NCBI GenBank assembly: GCA_024364735.1
Contig: JAGFNQ010000834.1
Location: forward strand, 204,297 to 268,296
Source: Boesenbergia rotunda
Lineage: Eukaryota; Streptophyta; Magnoliopsida; Zingiberales; Zingiberaceae
DNA: 64,000 bases
Direction: 5' to 3'
This document shows positions 1-9,842 of this stretch, one piece after another. The notes below the pieces were generated by a model. The model did not search any database. It was not told where the DNA came from and saw only the letters and a program-made list of their open reading frames with translations. How positions within the stretch are numbered: the stretch's first letter is position 1; each line of letters opens with the position of its first letter. Position numbers and translations under genes: made by a program.

Positions 1-1130
1 CACTTGAATGACAAAACTACCCATCCACTAACCACTCATGCATTACTAAAACCACGTGACCGCATCGGATTCCTTCCCTACTAAAAGTCTCCCATCTGAC
101 TCGCTTATCGGATTCGGAGCCAAGAATATGCAATGAATTTTACGGATGATTCATTAGAGGGTATGATTGTAATTTAACAAGTAATTTTATTATTTGTTAC
201 TAAAGAGCACCCGACAAATGGGGCCCAGACCACACCGCGACGCCCTTTCAAAGATACCATCGGCCTCTGCACCTGACGAGGCCCCATCACGCGCGTGCCA
301 AATGACGACAAAGCACCCAAACAGTTGCTGCTGCTACTCGTCGTGGCTCGCCGCTGAGGGTGCGGAGGTCCTTTCGGGATGTTTGAAGGGGCCGCTTTTC
401 CAAAAGCGTGCACGAACGTGGAGGGGGGCAAGCGCGTAAAAAGGAGAAGAGAAAGAAAGCCGTTGAAAGCAACGCCTGCTAACCTCATATTAAAATCGTA
501 TTAATATGACCGAATCATTTCAGCGGCTCTCTCTCTTACTCTGCTACGGTTCCCAATCGCTGAGACATTTTAACTTTGGTCAATTTCAAGGGCCATGGTG
601 GTCGGACTTGTAAACAGACCAGCAATGAAGGGGGTGGGAGCCACTTTGGCTTGTGAGTTTACGACGTCTAAAACTGTCTATTAAAGGCCATCCATGCGAG
701 TGGAATAGTGCTAAGCGATTCACAAACATTGTTGCAAACACATATCCGGAGACCTGAGGGGAGCTGCAACTGCAAACGCTATTCCGGTCGCTGGTATCAT
801 TGTAGTCTTCTGGTAATGAGAAGCATGATGACACTGCATTCTTTCTTTAATTTTAAAAGACATTAAGCTTGTTAATTAAATGGCTCTTTTGCTTTCTCAT
901 GGAGAATTCAGTGGTTCCATACGACTTTTGTTTTTCTTTTCTGAAAAAGGTACATATTGATGAACTCAATCAAATTAATGTTGGATTTAATCTTCTGGGC
1001 CAACAAGTAATTTATTAACGACATTCAGATTCATATAATTGAGAATTCAAACTCATTAGGTGACTTTATTATTATTATTATAGCAGATTTGAGTTAATAA
1101 AAGTGAGATTTATATAGGTAGAACCCTCTG
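1..1130. other. Unassigned sequence, no gene recognised
   Basis: No coding exon, RNA gene or repeat family could be recognised here. Positions about 190-480 are GC-rich compared with the AT-rich surroundings and hold overlapping open frames on both strands of 60-105 codons. Those frames have low-complexity, unfamiliar translations and look like by-products of base composition. From about 850 the sequence becomes AT-rich and may already belong to the Copia LTR remnant that is recognisable from 1131. Confidence 0.3.
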
Positions 1131-1488
1131 ATAGTATTGATGGGTTGATAACGGATGCGGATTCATAATATAAGAATTTGGTCCTCATTGGATTAGGGTA
1201 ATCCTGACAATTCGCTCTCCATCGATAAAGAGATTTTGGAGTCATCATCCTAATTCCTCGGGAAGACTAGCCCCCTTCCACTTCTTTTTCCGTAAGATTT
1301 CAAGATCAAGAGTACTATTCGAAGAACAATGACAATTCTGTCGCATTCAAGTTCTTTGTAAATTTCAATTTCTATATTAATTTCTGTTATGATTCTTGTT
1401 GAAACTAGATCTTCGTTTTGTATTTTCTATATTTGAGTTCTTGTATTCCTTTAGAATTCATGCGACTTAGAATTTACAAGATCTAACA
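1131..1488 (+). repeat. Copia-type LTR remnant (5' copy)
   Basis: This stretch is clearly similar, in the same orientation, to 14178-14455: both share blocks around 'aaagagattt', 'catcctaattcctc' and 'gaaactagat'. It ends in '...atctaaca' at 1488. Two bases later comes 'tggtattctt', a poor match to the initiator-tRNA-Met primer binding site TGGTATCAGAGC. This suggests the 3' end of a 5' LTR followed by its internal region. The upstream LTR boundary and any target-site duplication could not be placed. Confidence 0.5.
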
Positions 1489-3474
1489 AGTGGTATTCTT
1501 CCAAGGTCGTTTCATCGATTTTATGGCATTAAGGTTTGATTTTCATCTATTTTGTTGTTCAACGCTTGATTTGGATTTAGCAGCGTAAAATGATGTTTCT
1601 TCGTCAAAATACCTAGAAAAGAAAACCTCGGATACAAGTTCTTTGCGATCCCAAATCCATATAAAACATGTGTCGGTAGTAGTGATTTTCATGAAGAATG
1701 ACATATTTTCCTGTTTTGGCATTTTTTTATGTAGAGAATGCGAAGAATAACGTAACTGCTGTTGTTTCTCATGAAAATCATCACATTTGATCTATGAACA
1801 GGTTTGGTGTTTCTCCATGACGTGACACGGTAATGGTGGCCAATAAGGTCAGGTTGTGCGTCGGGCTTTTCATCATGACGCGCCACGGTGGTGTTGCCCA
1901 ACACGACTAACCCGTGTTGAGCGCTGTGCGGTCAAACTTGACCGTGTCAAATGACATGGTTGCCCCATGCCAGATGCTGAACGCGCCAACATGGTTGTGT
2001 GTTGGGGCCTGACACAGTCGTGCTACCTAGCACGACCGTGCTTCTCAACACAGCTAGGTCATGTTAAGAGTTGTAAGCTACGACACAGTCATGCCTCCCA
2101 ACATCGCCAGACTATGTTAGGTGATGAGAGTCGTGTTGTTGTTCCACCGTTGAGGTTTTCACTCAGGATCACTTGGGAATCATGAGTGGAGCAAATTACT
2201 TTTGTTCGATGTGATTGCCTAGGATTTTCTTGAGTTTATCTATACACGTGCGACTAAATTGAACTATCATGTCAATTCGAAGGAAAAATACTTTAGGTAG
2301 GTTTAGAGCATTATGTCGGTAAACATATAACTATGCTAAAAGTAGTTGGTCCAAAGGAAAATTACTTTTAGGTCAAATATATGTTTAAGTGTAGCTTATA
2401 ACTAAGGAACAAAATTTTGTTTGTTCAAATCTGTGCATAATATGTCGGCTCAAAAGAAGATATGTTAGGTTGTTGATTAAAGTTGTTGTAAGCTATGATT
2501 TCGTATAACTCATATAAAGTGTCAATTATACATATAATGTGTCGGCTCAAAGGAAAATTCGTTGTGTGACCAACTAAGGTTTAAGTTGTACTAAAGAGTA
2601 CCGCTAATAAATTACATTTTAGTCCAAAGATTAAATTGTAATGTTATATTTCGTATTTCATTTAGAGATCATTACATGCATATATATTTTATATTGCATA
2701 CGCTTATGTTAAATAATCTATTTTCTTGGTTTAGTGAGTTTATAATGTTTTTCTCTTCTAATTCAGTGCAAGCAGTAATTGCTAACATTAACAACATCCC
2801 CATACTTACTAGATCAAATTTTACAGAGTAAAAAGAGTACATAATCGTAGTCTTGGGCTACATAAACTTATATTATGCATTGAGATTTGATCACCTTGTA
2901 CCTTTGACTAGTAGTAGCACTGTAGAACAGAGGGCTGAATTTGAAAAGTGAGAGTAATCGAACTGCATGAGTCTAAGTTTCATAAGACTTTTAATTACAG
3001 CACCAATAAAAGGCTCAATAACTGAAGGGAAGGAGCTAGGTGTTTCCTGAACAAACATCATATCGATTTGTCTCAAATGAAAAGGTCGAGACTATCATAC
3101 TTCTTTTAAAATTAGTGTCCATGCGGTATAATGACAGAGAAAATATAAAGAAGTACATTATGAAGATGTCTAATATCCGCATAAGTTTGAAAGCATTAAA
3201 ATTCAAAATATCTAAGAGTAAGTGAATTTTGTCTTGATATCTTTGTCTGTATGGTTCACTCCTCCTAAGATCTTGTATAATACTCAAAAGGAAAAGTGAG
3301 CATTGAATAAGTTTATTGCTCAATGCTTGCAAGAGGAGAAGAGATTGAGGCATAAGACATCCGAGTGTGCTCACTTAACATCTGATTCTCAAGGTTCGAG
3401 CAAGATCTGAAAGAGGATCAACAATAAGAGTATAAATAAATAAACCGCAAATTCTGGGGTTATGACCATATATA
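1489..3474 (+). repeat. Degenerate retroelement interior, non-coding
   Basis: No reading frame with a recognisable retroelement domain survives. Two repetitive patterns are visible. At 1810-2130 there are many variants of a CACGAC/GTCGTG word, in both directions. At 2280-2600 a motif like 'tcggctcaaaggaaaatt' recurs four times at irregular spacing. I infer this is the decayed interior of the Copia element whose LTR ends at 1488, because it follows a primer-site-like sequence and precedes other insertions. Open frames at 2891-3374 have no recognisable content. Confidence 0.35.
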
Positions 3475-3615
3475 TAAGGAGCACAAGAAACAAAATATTA
3501 AAAATGGCAACTCGAAACCCGGTCCGAAACTTCAGAGGAGGTTTAAGGGTTAAGGGTTGGATATCCTAAAGTGTAGGGGGTTAAAATACAAAAGGGAACC
3601 CTAGTATATGGGGGT

Positions 3616-4391
3616 TGTTAGGGATCAATCAAAGCCCCACATTAGTTAGAAATGAAAGAAGATCATGGGTTAAAAGGATGAAAAGTATCTCTATTGACAT
3701 GTGGTCTTTTAGGTAGAGTCCAAGAACAAAGCCATGAGGGCTTAGGCCCAAAGTGGATAATATCATGCAATTGTTGAGATATATATATCCTTAGGACCCC
3801 AACATTGGTATCAAAGCCATGGTCCATATCATGTGTCATGTGAGAGAGTCCTCGAATGAAGTTGTGGGGAGGCTCGGAGTAGGTCAAGTGTGACTGGATG
3901 CTTACGGGAAGGCTTGGCGCAGGTCAAGAGTGACCAGGTGTAGATGCTCGTGGGATGACCAGGTGTAGATGCTCGTGGGATGGCCCGAAGATCCAGAGTG
4001 GGTTAAAGGATGACCAGATACTCGTGAGGAGGCCCGGAGCAGGTCAAAAGGTGACAAGATTGCTCGCGGGGAGGCTCGGAGGCCCGGGGTAGGTTAAAAG
4101 AGTGATTGAATGCTCGCAGGAAGGCCCGAAGCAAGTCAAGAGTGATCGGATGCTTGCGGAGAGGACCCGGACGAATGACGGTCCTTCGTTTGAGGGGAGG
4201 ATTGCTAAAGATCAATCAAAGTCCCACATTAGTTAGAAATAGAAAAAGATCATGGGTTAAAAGGATGGAAAGTATCTCCATTGGCATGAGACATTTTAGG
4301 TTGAGCCCAAGAGCAATGTCATGAGGACTTAGATCCAAAGTAGATAATATTATATCATTGTCGAGATATGTATATCCTTGAGGCCCCAACA
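3616..4391 (+). mobile_element. TRIM (terminal-repeat retrotransposon in miniature)
   Basis: Two 189-bp LTRs (3616-3804 and 4203-4391), each TG...CA with 'ccccaaca' ends, flank 398 bp of non-coding interior. Directly after the left LTR is 'ttggtatcaaagccatgg', a tRNA-Met-type primer binding site. Before the right LTR is a purine-rich tract ('gaggggaggat'). The flanks GGGGT (3611-3615) and GGGGC (4392-4396) form a 4-of-5 target-site duplication. The interior consists of tandem degenerate units. The element encodes no protein and must have moved with enzymes supplied by another element. The same TRIM family occurs at 58323-63223 on the opposite strand. Confidence 0.88.
3850..4190 (+). repeat. 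Tandem degenerate repeats in the TRIM interior
   Basis: Roughly 40-50-bp units recur six to eight times. Each has the order 'gaggcccggagcaggtcaa', then 'gagtgaccagatgctcgt' or a close variant. They fill nearly the whole interior between the primer binding site and the polypurine tract. Unit boundaries are blurred by substitutions and small indels. Confidence 0.75.
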
Positions 4392-6282
4392 GGGGCTAAG
4401 TTGGATTAGTATACATCGGAGGGTTTTAGTGCTTAAAATCCTAAACTCAAGGGCTTAGGTTAGATTAGCCAAAAGTAGAGGGGCTAAATGCAAAGTGACC
4501 CTCACTTAAAGCCCCATCTCCTTTCTTCCTTTGTTAATCTCACCCCGACACCCTCCTTGTTGTGATCTCTGCAAAAGAGCTGCCGCCGTGCGGATCTGGA
4601 GAGCGAATGAGAGCTCAATTCCTCTTTACTTCTTCCTGATTTCCTCATCTTTTCTTTAGCGTGCGGTGAGAGGGGGAAGGCCTTCGTGCACGACAAGACA
4701 GTGTCAGTGATAGGGCAAAGGTGTTTTTGTTAACCGGCTATTCTTACCTTGGTAAGCTCTCGATTCTTCGTTCAATCTTTGATTCTATCTAGTTTTTCTT
4801 CGATCTATTGATGACCCCTGTTATTGCAGCTGATCCAGAGGGGCATTGGATCTTGCTCTGATCTTGAGCTGTGAGGGCTGATGGAGATGAAGAAGTTCAC
4901 CAAAGGTGTTGAGCTAATCAGATCTGGGCAAGGATCCTCCTGTCGGCGTCAATTCGGGTAAGGAATTGGTTAATATTTTAATCTATCATTGAGTGGTTTC
5001 ATCTTTGTTCGGATCGATGGATTATTGTTGTTCTATTCTGATTAAAATTGAAATGATTCAATTCTGTTTTGGATCTATTCTTGGATTTGTAGATATTAGA
5101 ATGAATAGCCTTGGATCGATGTGTGATGCTGAGGTTTGTTTCTATTCGAGCTCGGTTGCTGTGAACACTGTCGTTGTGCCGCGGTCTGCTTGTTATTCTT
5201 GGGTTGAATATGCTCTGTTCGGTCTTAGAGAGCTTGCCTTTATTCTATTCTGGTGGAATTCTTGCCATGTGTTCCTTTGTGTTGACCTTTGTTGGAAGTA
5301 TATTAGATTTCAGTTTAAGGATGAAATTGAATTTCTTTGGTTTTTTTGCCATGTTCTGTCGTGAGTCTCTTTTTGGAGTAGTTCTTGTTTGGGAGCCTAT
5401 TAAGATAGTTTGATACTCTGTTTTGTTGAGTTTAGCTAATTGTGTCGCGAGCTCTAATGTAAGTTGTGGGGGTTGGTTTTGCAGCCTAGAATTTTGAATT
5501 ATGGTGTGTTCAGTTGCTTTGAAGTTTTGATCTGTTTTTGGATTGGAGTCACCGTGAGCTTCAGGAGGTTATTGTTGGGGTGGTTTAGGTTTGGTGGAGG
5601 TTCCGCTCTTGTTTCTTTTCCTTGTCATGAACCCCGATTGGAGATTACGTTCACCATGTAAAACCTAATCTTAACGACTAGGGATTTTACTTGGAGTTAG
5701 TCAATAGTTAGAGCTAATCCTAATTGAATTTAGGGTTAGTTTAATTGTGTGGTTAGTATCGCCGCGAGCCACACTATGGGTTAGATTTGGTTGGGATGAC
5801 CACTTGGGTTAAGCTTAGGTGAAACCTAAAAGTTGAACCTAACCATAATGATACTGGATTAATTAGGTGATAAATCATTTGATTAATATTAAATGATAAA
5901 GGTGATAATTAATATTACTCCAATACGACTAGAAGTTAGTTTAGCTAATTACTCTTTTGTAAATAGCTAAACTTATGACCTTGATATAGGACACTGTTTG
6001 ATTTGCTGCAGATTTGGACGAGGTTTCTCTTTGCTTACGAACTCCTACATTAGAGGCAGGTACCTTTTGACTTATCTTTATAGATATTATTATATTTTTA
6101 TGCATAGTTTGTTATGAATAGTAGTAGGTTTATACCTTATATTTGCCATTGTATATCCTTACTTGATATTTGTTGTGTGACCCTTAAGATGATCTCGGTT
6201 TATTTCCATACAGTCTCAATGTTTGATATTCTTGCACTGTAGCATATATATGTGTACATGTGTGCTTAGGAGTAGTGGTATA
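4392..6282 (+). other. LTR copy C, leader and intron-like part; no gene
   Basis: This continues the long LTR after the TRIM. It has a GC-rich stretch at 4520-4720 followed by 'taccttggtaagctctcg' at about 4747-4764, which resembles a splice donor. T-rich sequence at 4760-5700 gives open frames of up to 123 codons with hydrophobic, composition-driven translations. These frames are not conserved in the other copies of this LTR, so I do not call them genes. Confidence 0.5.
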
Positions 6283-7253
6283 TGTTGGAGGAAATGCTCT
6301 CTTTTCTGAGAGTGAACAAGAAATAAATTGAAATACACAATTTTCAACTTATCTGTTGAGTGGTCCGAGCTGCCTTTTATGCAGACTGTAGTCTCCCGAG
6401 CAGAATTCCCGAGCTGAAATTCCCGAGCAGAATCTCTCAACCAGGTCTCTCGAGCAGGTCACCCGACCAGTATCTCCCGACCAAGTCTCCCGACCAGGTC
6501 TCTCGAATAGTATCTCCCGAGCTCTCGAGCAGTAGTCGGACGTCTCCCGACCAGGAAGTTGCTGAGGCCTGTGCAGTGCAGTTTCGTTGAAACAGATTTG
6601 TCCTCCTGCGACGGTGCTTCGAGGCTCCAATGGACGTCTGTCTCTCATGATACAACAGCGAGACCACGAGCACAACGGAGCACTCATTGCTCGTGGCGAA
6701 CTGAGGAAGTGCCCGAACGCTATCAAGGGAGGTCGGGAAGGAGATCAATAATCAATGACCAAATTAATGTCATTTACTGTCAATTAACCGCCCAGATCTA
6801 AACGTCCGGGGGTTACTGATTTTGCATTAATCAAAAGTTAACACATCAATTACATTTGAGTAAAAAATTTGGCAAAACGTTGGTTCATCTGCTTGGACAA
6901 ATTTTGCCCTGACTGATCGGACATTCGACGCGCGTAGGTCGTGCACACACATGAGTTCACTTAGTTCAGTACAAATCTAGGCCCTGGATTTGCACCCTCC
7001 ATGCGCACCCACGCGTGAGAGAGAGCTTCTCCCATTGCATTTGTTCACAACTAACATGCTTGTGAAACAATATAAACCAACAATTATGCCTTAAAACTCC
7101 CAATGTGGGACTAAAGTCCCACTCACAATGGAGTCTCTTTATTCTCCACCTCCCTTTGCATTCATTAGAAACTCCCAATGTGGAAATAAAGTCCCACTCA
7201 CCAAGGAGCCTCTTTCCTCCACACCTCTCTTTCCATTCACATAATATCCAACA
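6283..7253. mobile_element. Solo LTR inserted in LTR copy C
   Basis: The stretch begins 'tgttggaggaaatgct' and ends 'atatccaaca', that is TGTTGG...CCAACA ends. It is flanked by GTATA (6278-6282) and GTATG (7254-7258), a 4-of-5 target-site duplication. It breaks the otherwise continuous match of copy C to the LARD LTR. No internal coding region or second LTR is present, as expected after LTR-LTR recombination. It contains a short minisatellite at 6393-6556 and, near 7085-7210, two related blocks around 'aactcccaatgtgg' and 'aagtcccactcac'. Orientation cannot be decided. Confidence 0.72.
6393..6556 (+). repeat. Minisatellite of a TCTCCCGANCAG-like unit
   Basis: About a dozen imperfect copies of a roughly 10-17-bp unit related to 'tctcccgaccag' and 'tcccgagcag' lie head to tail inside the solo LTR. 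The two commonest forms differ at one position (gagcag and gaccag). Confidence 0.75.
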
Positions 7254-8693
7254 GTATGTCATCTTGTACTCGGCATTGATTGACCACTAGCTGTACTTTG
7301 TATGTATACCTCGTAGTTTCTTCATAGATCACGATTTATGAGTCAAACCTCTGCATGTCGTATAGTTCTTTGTTGGGGCTTTTAGGTGGACGTTGTATGC
7401 ATTAGTGACATGCACCATCCCTATACTCTTGTATAGTTGGCGACTCTAGGCTCTCTTATGGTCGAGTCGGGTCGTTAGATCATGTTTTGTGCACATGACC
7501 ACTCATGGATAGTGGCTATCAAAGGGTGAGTCCAGTTGCCCTATCGAGACTTTGCTCGATCACTCTTGGGTAGTGGTTCCAGAGTGTGGTAACAGCCAGG
7601 GACTCCTCCGAGTGAGTTGTTTTATGCTGCTCCGCTCGGTAGCTCATAGGTAGTAGTACCGGAGATTAGTAATAGGCAGGAGTCCCTCTTCTTTCTAGTG
7701 ATACGAGGATATGAGAGAATTATCTCCCCCATATGACACGGGGAAAGAGCGTTTACTCCACCAGCATCCTGTCTACTTGGTCACTCAGGAGCAGTGAAGG
7801 CAGAGTGCGTACAGTTGTCACAGCCCTACACCTGGATGAGTACTTCCACCAACATCCTTACTTAAGACCTGTGATGATGGCTGACTGGTGGCAGGAGTGA
7901 CCATGTCATTGTATCATGTGCATGATGCATAGATCTCATTTGTTTGTGCTTACTACATTTGGATGTTGTATTTGTTTAAGATGCACATACAAGTGGTATT
8001 ATGCATTCAGTTTGGTGATCTTGTATTACACGTATGGTACGAGTTTGCTCGTGGAGGGGTATTTGGGGTTATATATTGACTTATATACTCTCGGGATAGA
8101 TTGACACTGGTATGCCTTATTTATTCAGTATTTCAGTTATACATTTTCCACTACTACACTTGAGACTGTATCCGCTTGACTCTTACCGCTAGTATAACTT
8201 ACTATGCATATCTGTTTATATACCCGCTGAGTCCATCTAAACTCACCACCGTTAACTTTGTTTTTATTTCTTTCAGGATGATAATCGCCTGGGGAGCTCG
8301 ACAGCCTGTCCCATTTCCTTTGTGTCGAGATGATTTGTACGGATTTCGTGTCCCATTTCCTTTGTGTCGAGATGATTTGTACGGATTTCGGTACATGATG
8401 GTATTTTGTATTCCTATTTTCGTATTCGTATCTATATTTTTCTTCTATCGTGATGACTTATATGATAATGTGGATTGTACTTTCGTAGTACCAGGAGGGT
8501 CTTTGGTTTTGTATGTTGTCATAAGTCGTACCGGTAAGCTACTTTCATGTTTGAGATGTCTTGTATTTTTCATTTATGTCTTCTTATTATTTATTGGTCG
8601 GGAGGGCCAATGTATTGAGACTTCATATTATTCACCGTACAGGAGAGGTGCTATCTGATTTTTATCGGACGGGTGGCCCCTCGGGGCATGATA
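7254..8693 (+). other. LTR copy C, 3' part with acceptor-like motif; no gene
   Basis: This is the continuation of the long LTR. At 8215-8290 it has 'cgctgagtcc', a T-rich tract and 'ttctttcaggatgataat', matching the equivalent position of the LARD LTR and of copies A and B. A 42-bp unit is duplicated in tandem at 8308-8391. The open frame across 8176-8658 owes its length partly to that duplication and is not conserved between LTR copies. Confidence 0.55.
8308..8391 (+). repeat. 42-bp tandem duplication
   Basis: Two directly adjacent, essentially identical 42-bp units (8308-8349 and 8350-8391) begin 'gtcccatttcctttg' and end near 'acggatttcg'. The lack of divergence suggests a recent slippage or duplication in this LTR copy only. 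Confidence 0.85.
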
Positions 8694-8700
8694 ATTTATT

Positions 8701-8719
8701 TGGTATCAGAGCCTAGGTT
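8701..8719 (+). other. Retroelement primer binding site
   Basis: 'tggtatcagagcctaggtt' matches the complement of the plant initiator tRNA-Met 3' end and begins 7 bp after the LTR. A second, weaker version of the motif occurs at about 8777-8795, after 'aatttatt'. It looks like a short local duplication of the LTR/primer-site junction. Confidence 0.8.
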
Positions 8720-9059
8720 GCGAGATACCTTGGAGATTTATGGATTTTTAGGAGTTTATCTAATACCAATTTATTTGGTATCAAAGCCTAAGTTGTGAGG
8801 CAACTTAGGTATTTGCGTATTTGTTGTGAGACAACTGTGGAAGTCTCATGTATACATAAGTTTGTATGTGTCCAAATATAGCATTTATAGTGGGTATATT
8901 AGGTAGATACTTAAGTAACCTATGACTAACGTATTGGAAAGTTGTGAAAAGAATGTTGTAATATTTGTAAAAGACTAAAGATCGGACACTCACGTATCAG
9001 AGGTCTGATCACTTGAAGGTGATTGGATATCTAGACTCTGACTTTGTTAGATGTTTAGA

Positions 9060-9500
9060 CAACAGGAGGTCCATTTCAGGATACATCTTTATCCTTGTTG
9101 GCTAAGCTATATCGTGGAAAAGGGTCAAGCGGGCACTTATACCCACTTTTACTATGGAGGCAGAGTTGATAGCTTACTATAAAGTATCCAATCACGGGAT
9201 TTAGCTATCGAACTTCATTACGGCATTGTAGATCATTGATGCATTGATAGGCCATTGAGGATTAATTGTGATAATAAAGCCATAAAACTTTATGCCAAGA
9301 ACAACCATAGTTTATTGAAGTTCAAGCATATTGAAATCAAGTTGCTAGCGGTCAAAGAAAGAGTTTAGAGTCGTCAGGTGATGATAGAGCACACCAGCAC
9401 AAATTCCATATTGGCAGATCCATTCACCAATGGCTTGGCGCCAAAGGTGTTTCATGTGCATATTGTAGATATGAGGATATTTCTTTTCGAAGAAGTACCT
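9060..9500 (+). pseudogene. Copia RNase H 3'-end relic
   Basis: Three-frame reading of 9150-9480 recovers the typical end of a Copia polyprotein: MEAELIA-like, then INCDNKA-like, KHIEIK, VKERV, SILADPFTNGL and FHVHI segments, in the right order on the + strand. Stop codons and frameshifts break it, so it cannot be expressed. It is placed correctly to be the 3' end of the + strand element whose 5' LTR ends at 1488, with the start of a 3' LTR following. That link is inference from order and orientation. Confidence 0.7.
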
Positions 9501-9596
9501 ATCTAATGAGAGTATGCTTTTGTTATATTGCTATATATTTTGTTATTAAAGATAAATATTTTATTTTGATTATTGTATGTACTTAAAACTCAAAAT

Positions 9597-9832
9597 ATTC
9601 CGCGATCCCCGCTCAGCAAAGTCTTTTGCTTGGTCCCCCCGGACCAAGTTTTCGTGCTCGGCTTCACTAAACAAGACTTCGTGCTCAACCCTGCAGGTCA
9701 AGACTTCTTGCCTAGATTACCTAGGACTTTCCTGTAATCTCAACAACTTCATCAGTACATCATACCAGCTTAACTTGAACCCTTTTGCCACTTATCAAAA
9801 TAAGGTTCGAGCTAGTGTTTTCGGCACCAACA
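9597..9832 (-). repeat. LTR fragment of another retroelement
   Basis: Read on the - strand this begins TGTTGGTGCCG (at 9832) and contains short repeated words such as 'gaagtcttg' and 'gagcacgaa', typical of LTR sequence. The other end near 9597 lacks a clear CA terminus or target-site duplication, so it appears truncated. It directly abuts the C-terminal end of the decayed - strand Copia. Confidence 0.4.
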
Positions 9833-9842
9833 AAAATTAATG

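Larger units (their letters stand above)
3475..8693 (+). mobile_element. Long LTR (copy C) of the 3-kb LTR family, interrupted twice
   Basis: In reverse complement the 46.8-55.3 kb LARD LTR matches this region in order. The start near 3485-3530 has 'aaatggcaactcgaaa'. A GC-rich leader lies at about 4500-4720. A block near 6055-6150 has 'gcaggtaccttttgacttatcttta'-like sequence, and a splice-acceptor-like block lies at 8255-8280. The LTR ends around 8693 and is followed by a near-perfect primer binding site at 8701, so this is a 5' LTR read on the + strand. A TRIM (3616-4391) and a solo LTR (6283-7253) are inserted in it. Without them it is about 3.4 kb, close to the 3.17-kb LARD LTR. Its partner LTR and coding interior are not seen. 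The exact left end is uncertain by tens of bases. Confidence 0.65.

Noticed and set aside
174..488. 104-codon open frame on the - strand near the window start
   Set aside because: No recognisable domain, overlapping open frames on both strands, and no splice or promoter context.
4993..5364. 123-codon hydrophobic open frame
   Set aside because: T-rich LTR sequence; the frame is not kept in the other copies of this LTR and has no domain.
8176..8658. 160-codon open frame
   Set aside because: It runs through the 3' part of an LTR and includes a private 42-bp tandem duplication; it is not conserved in sister LTRs.
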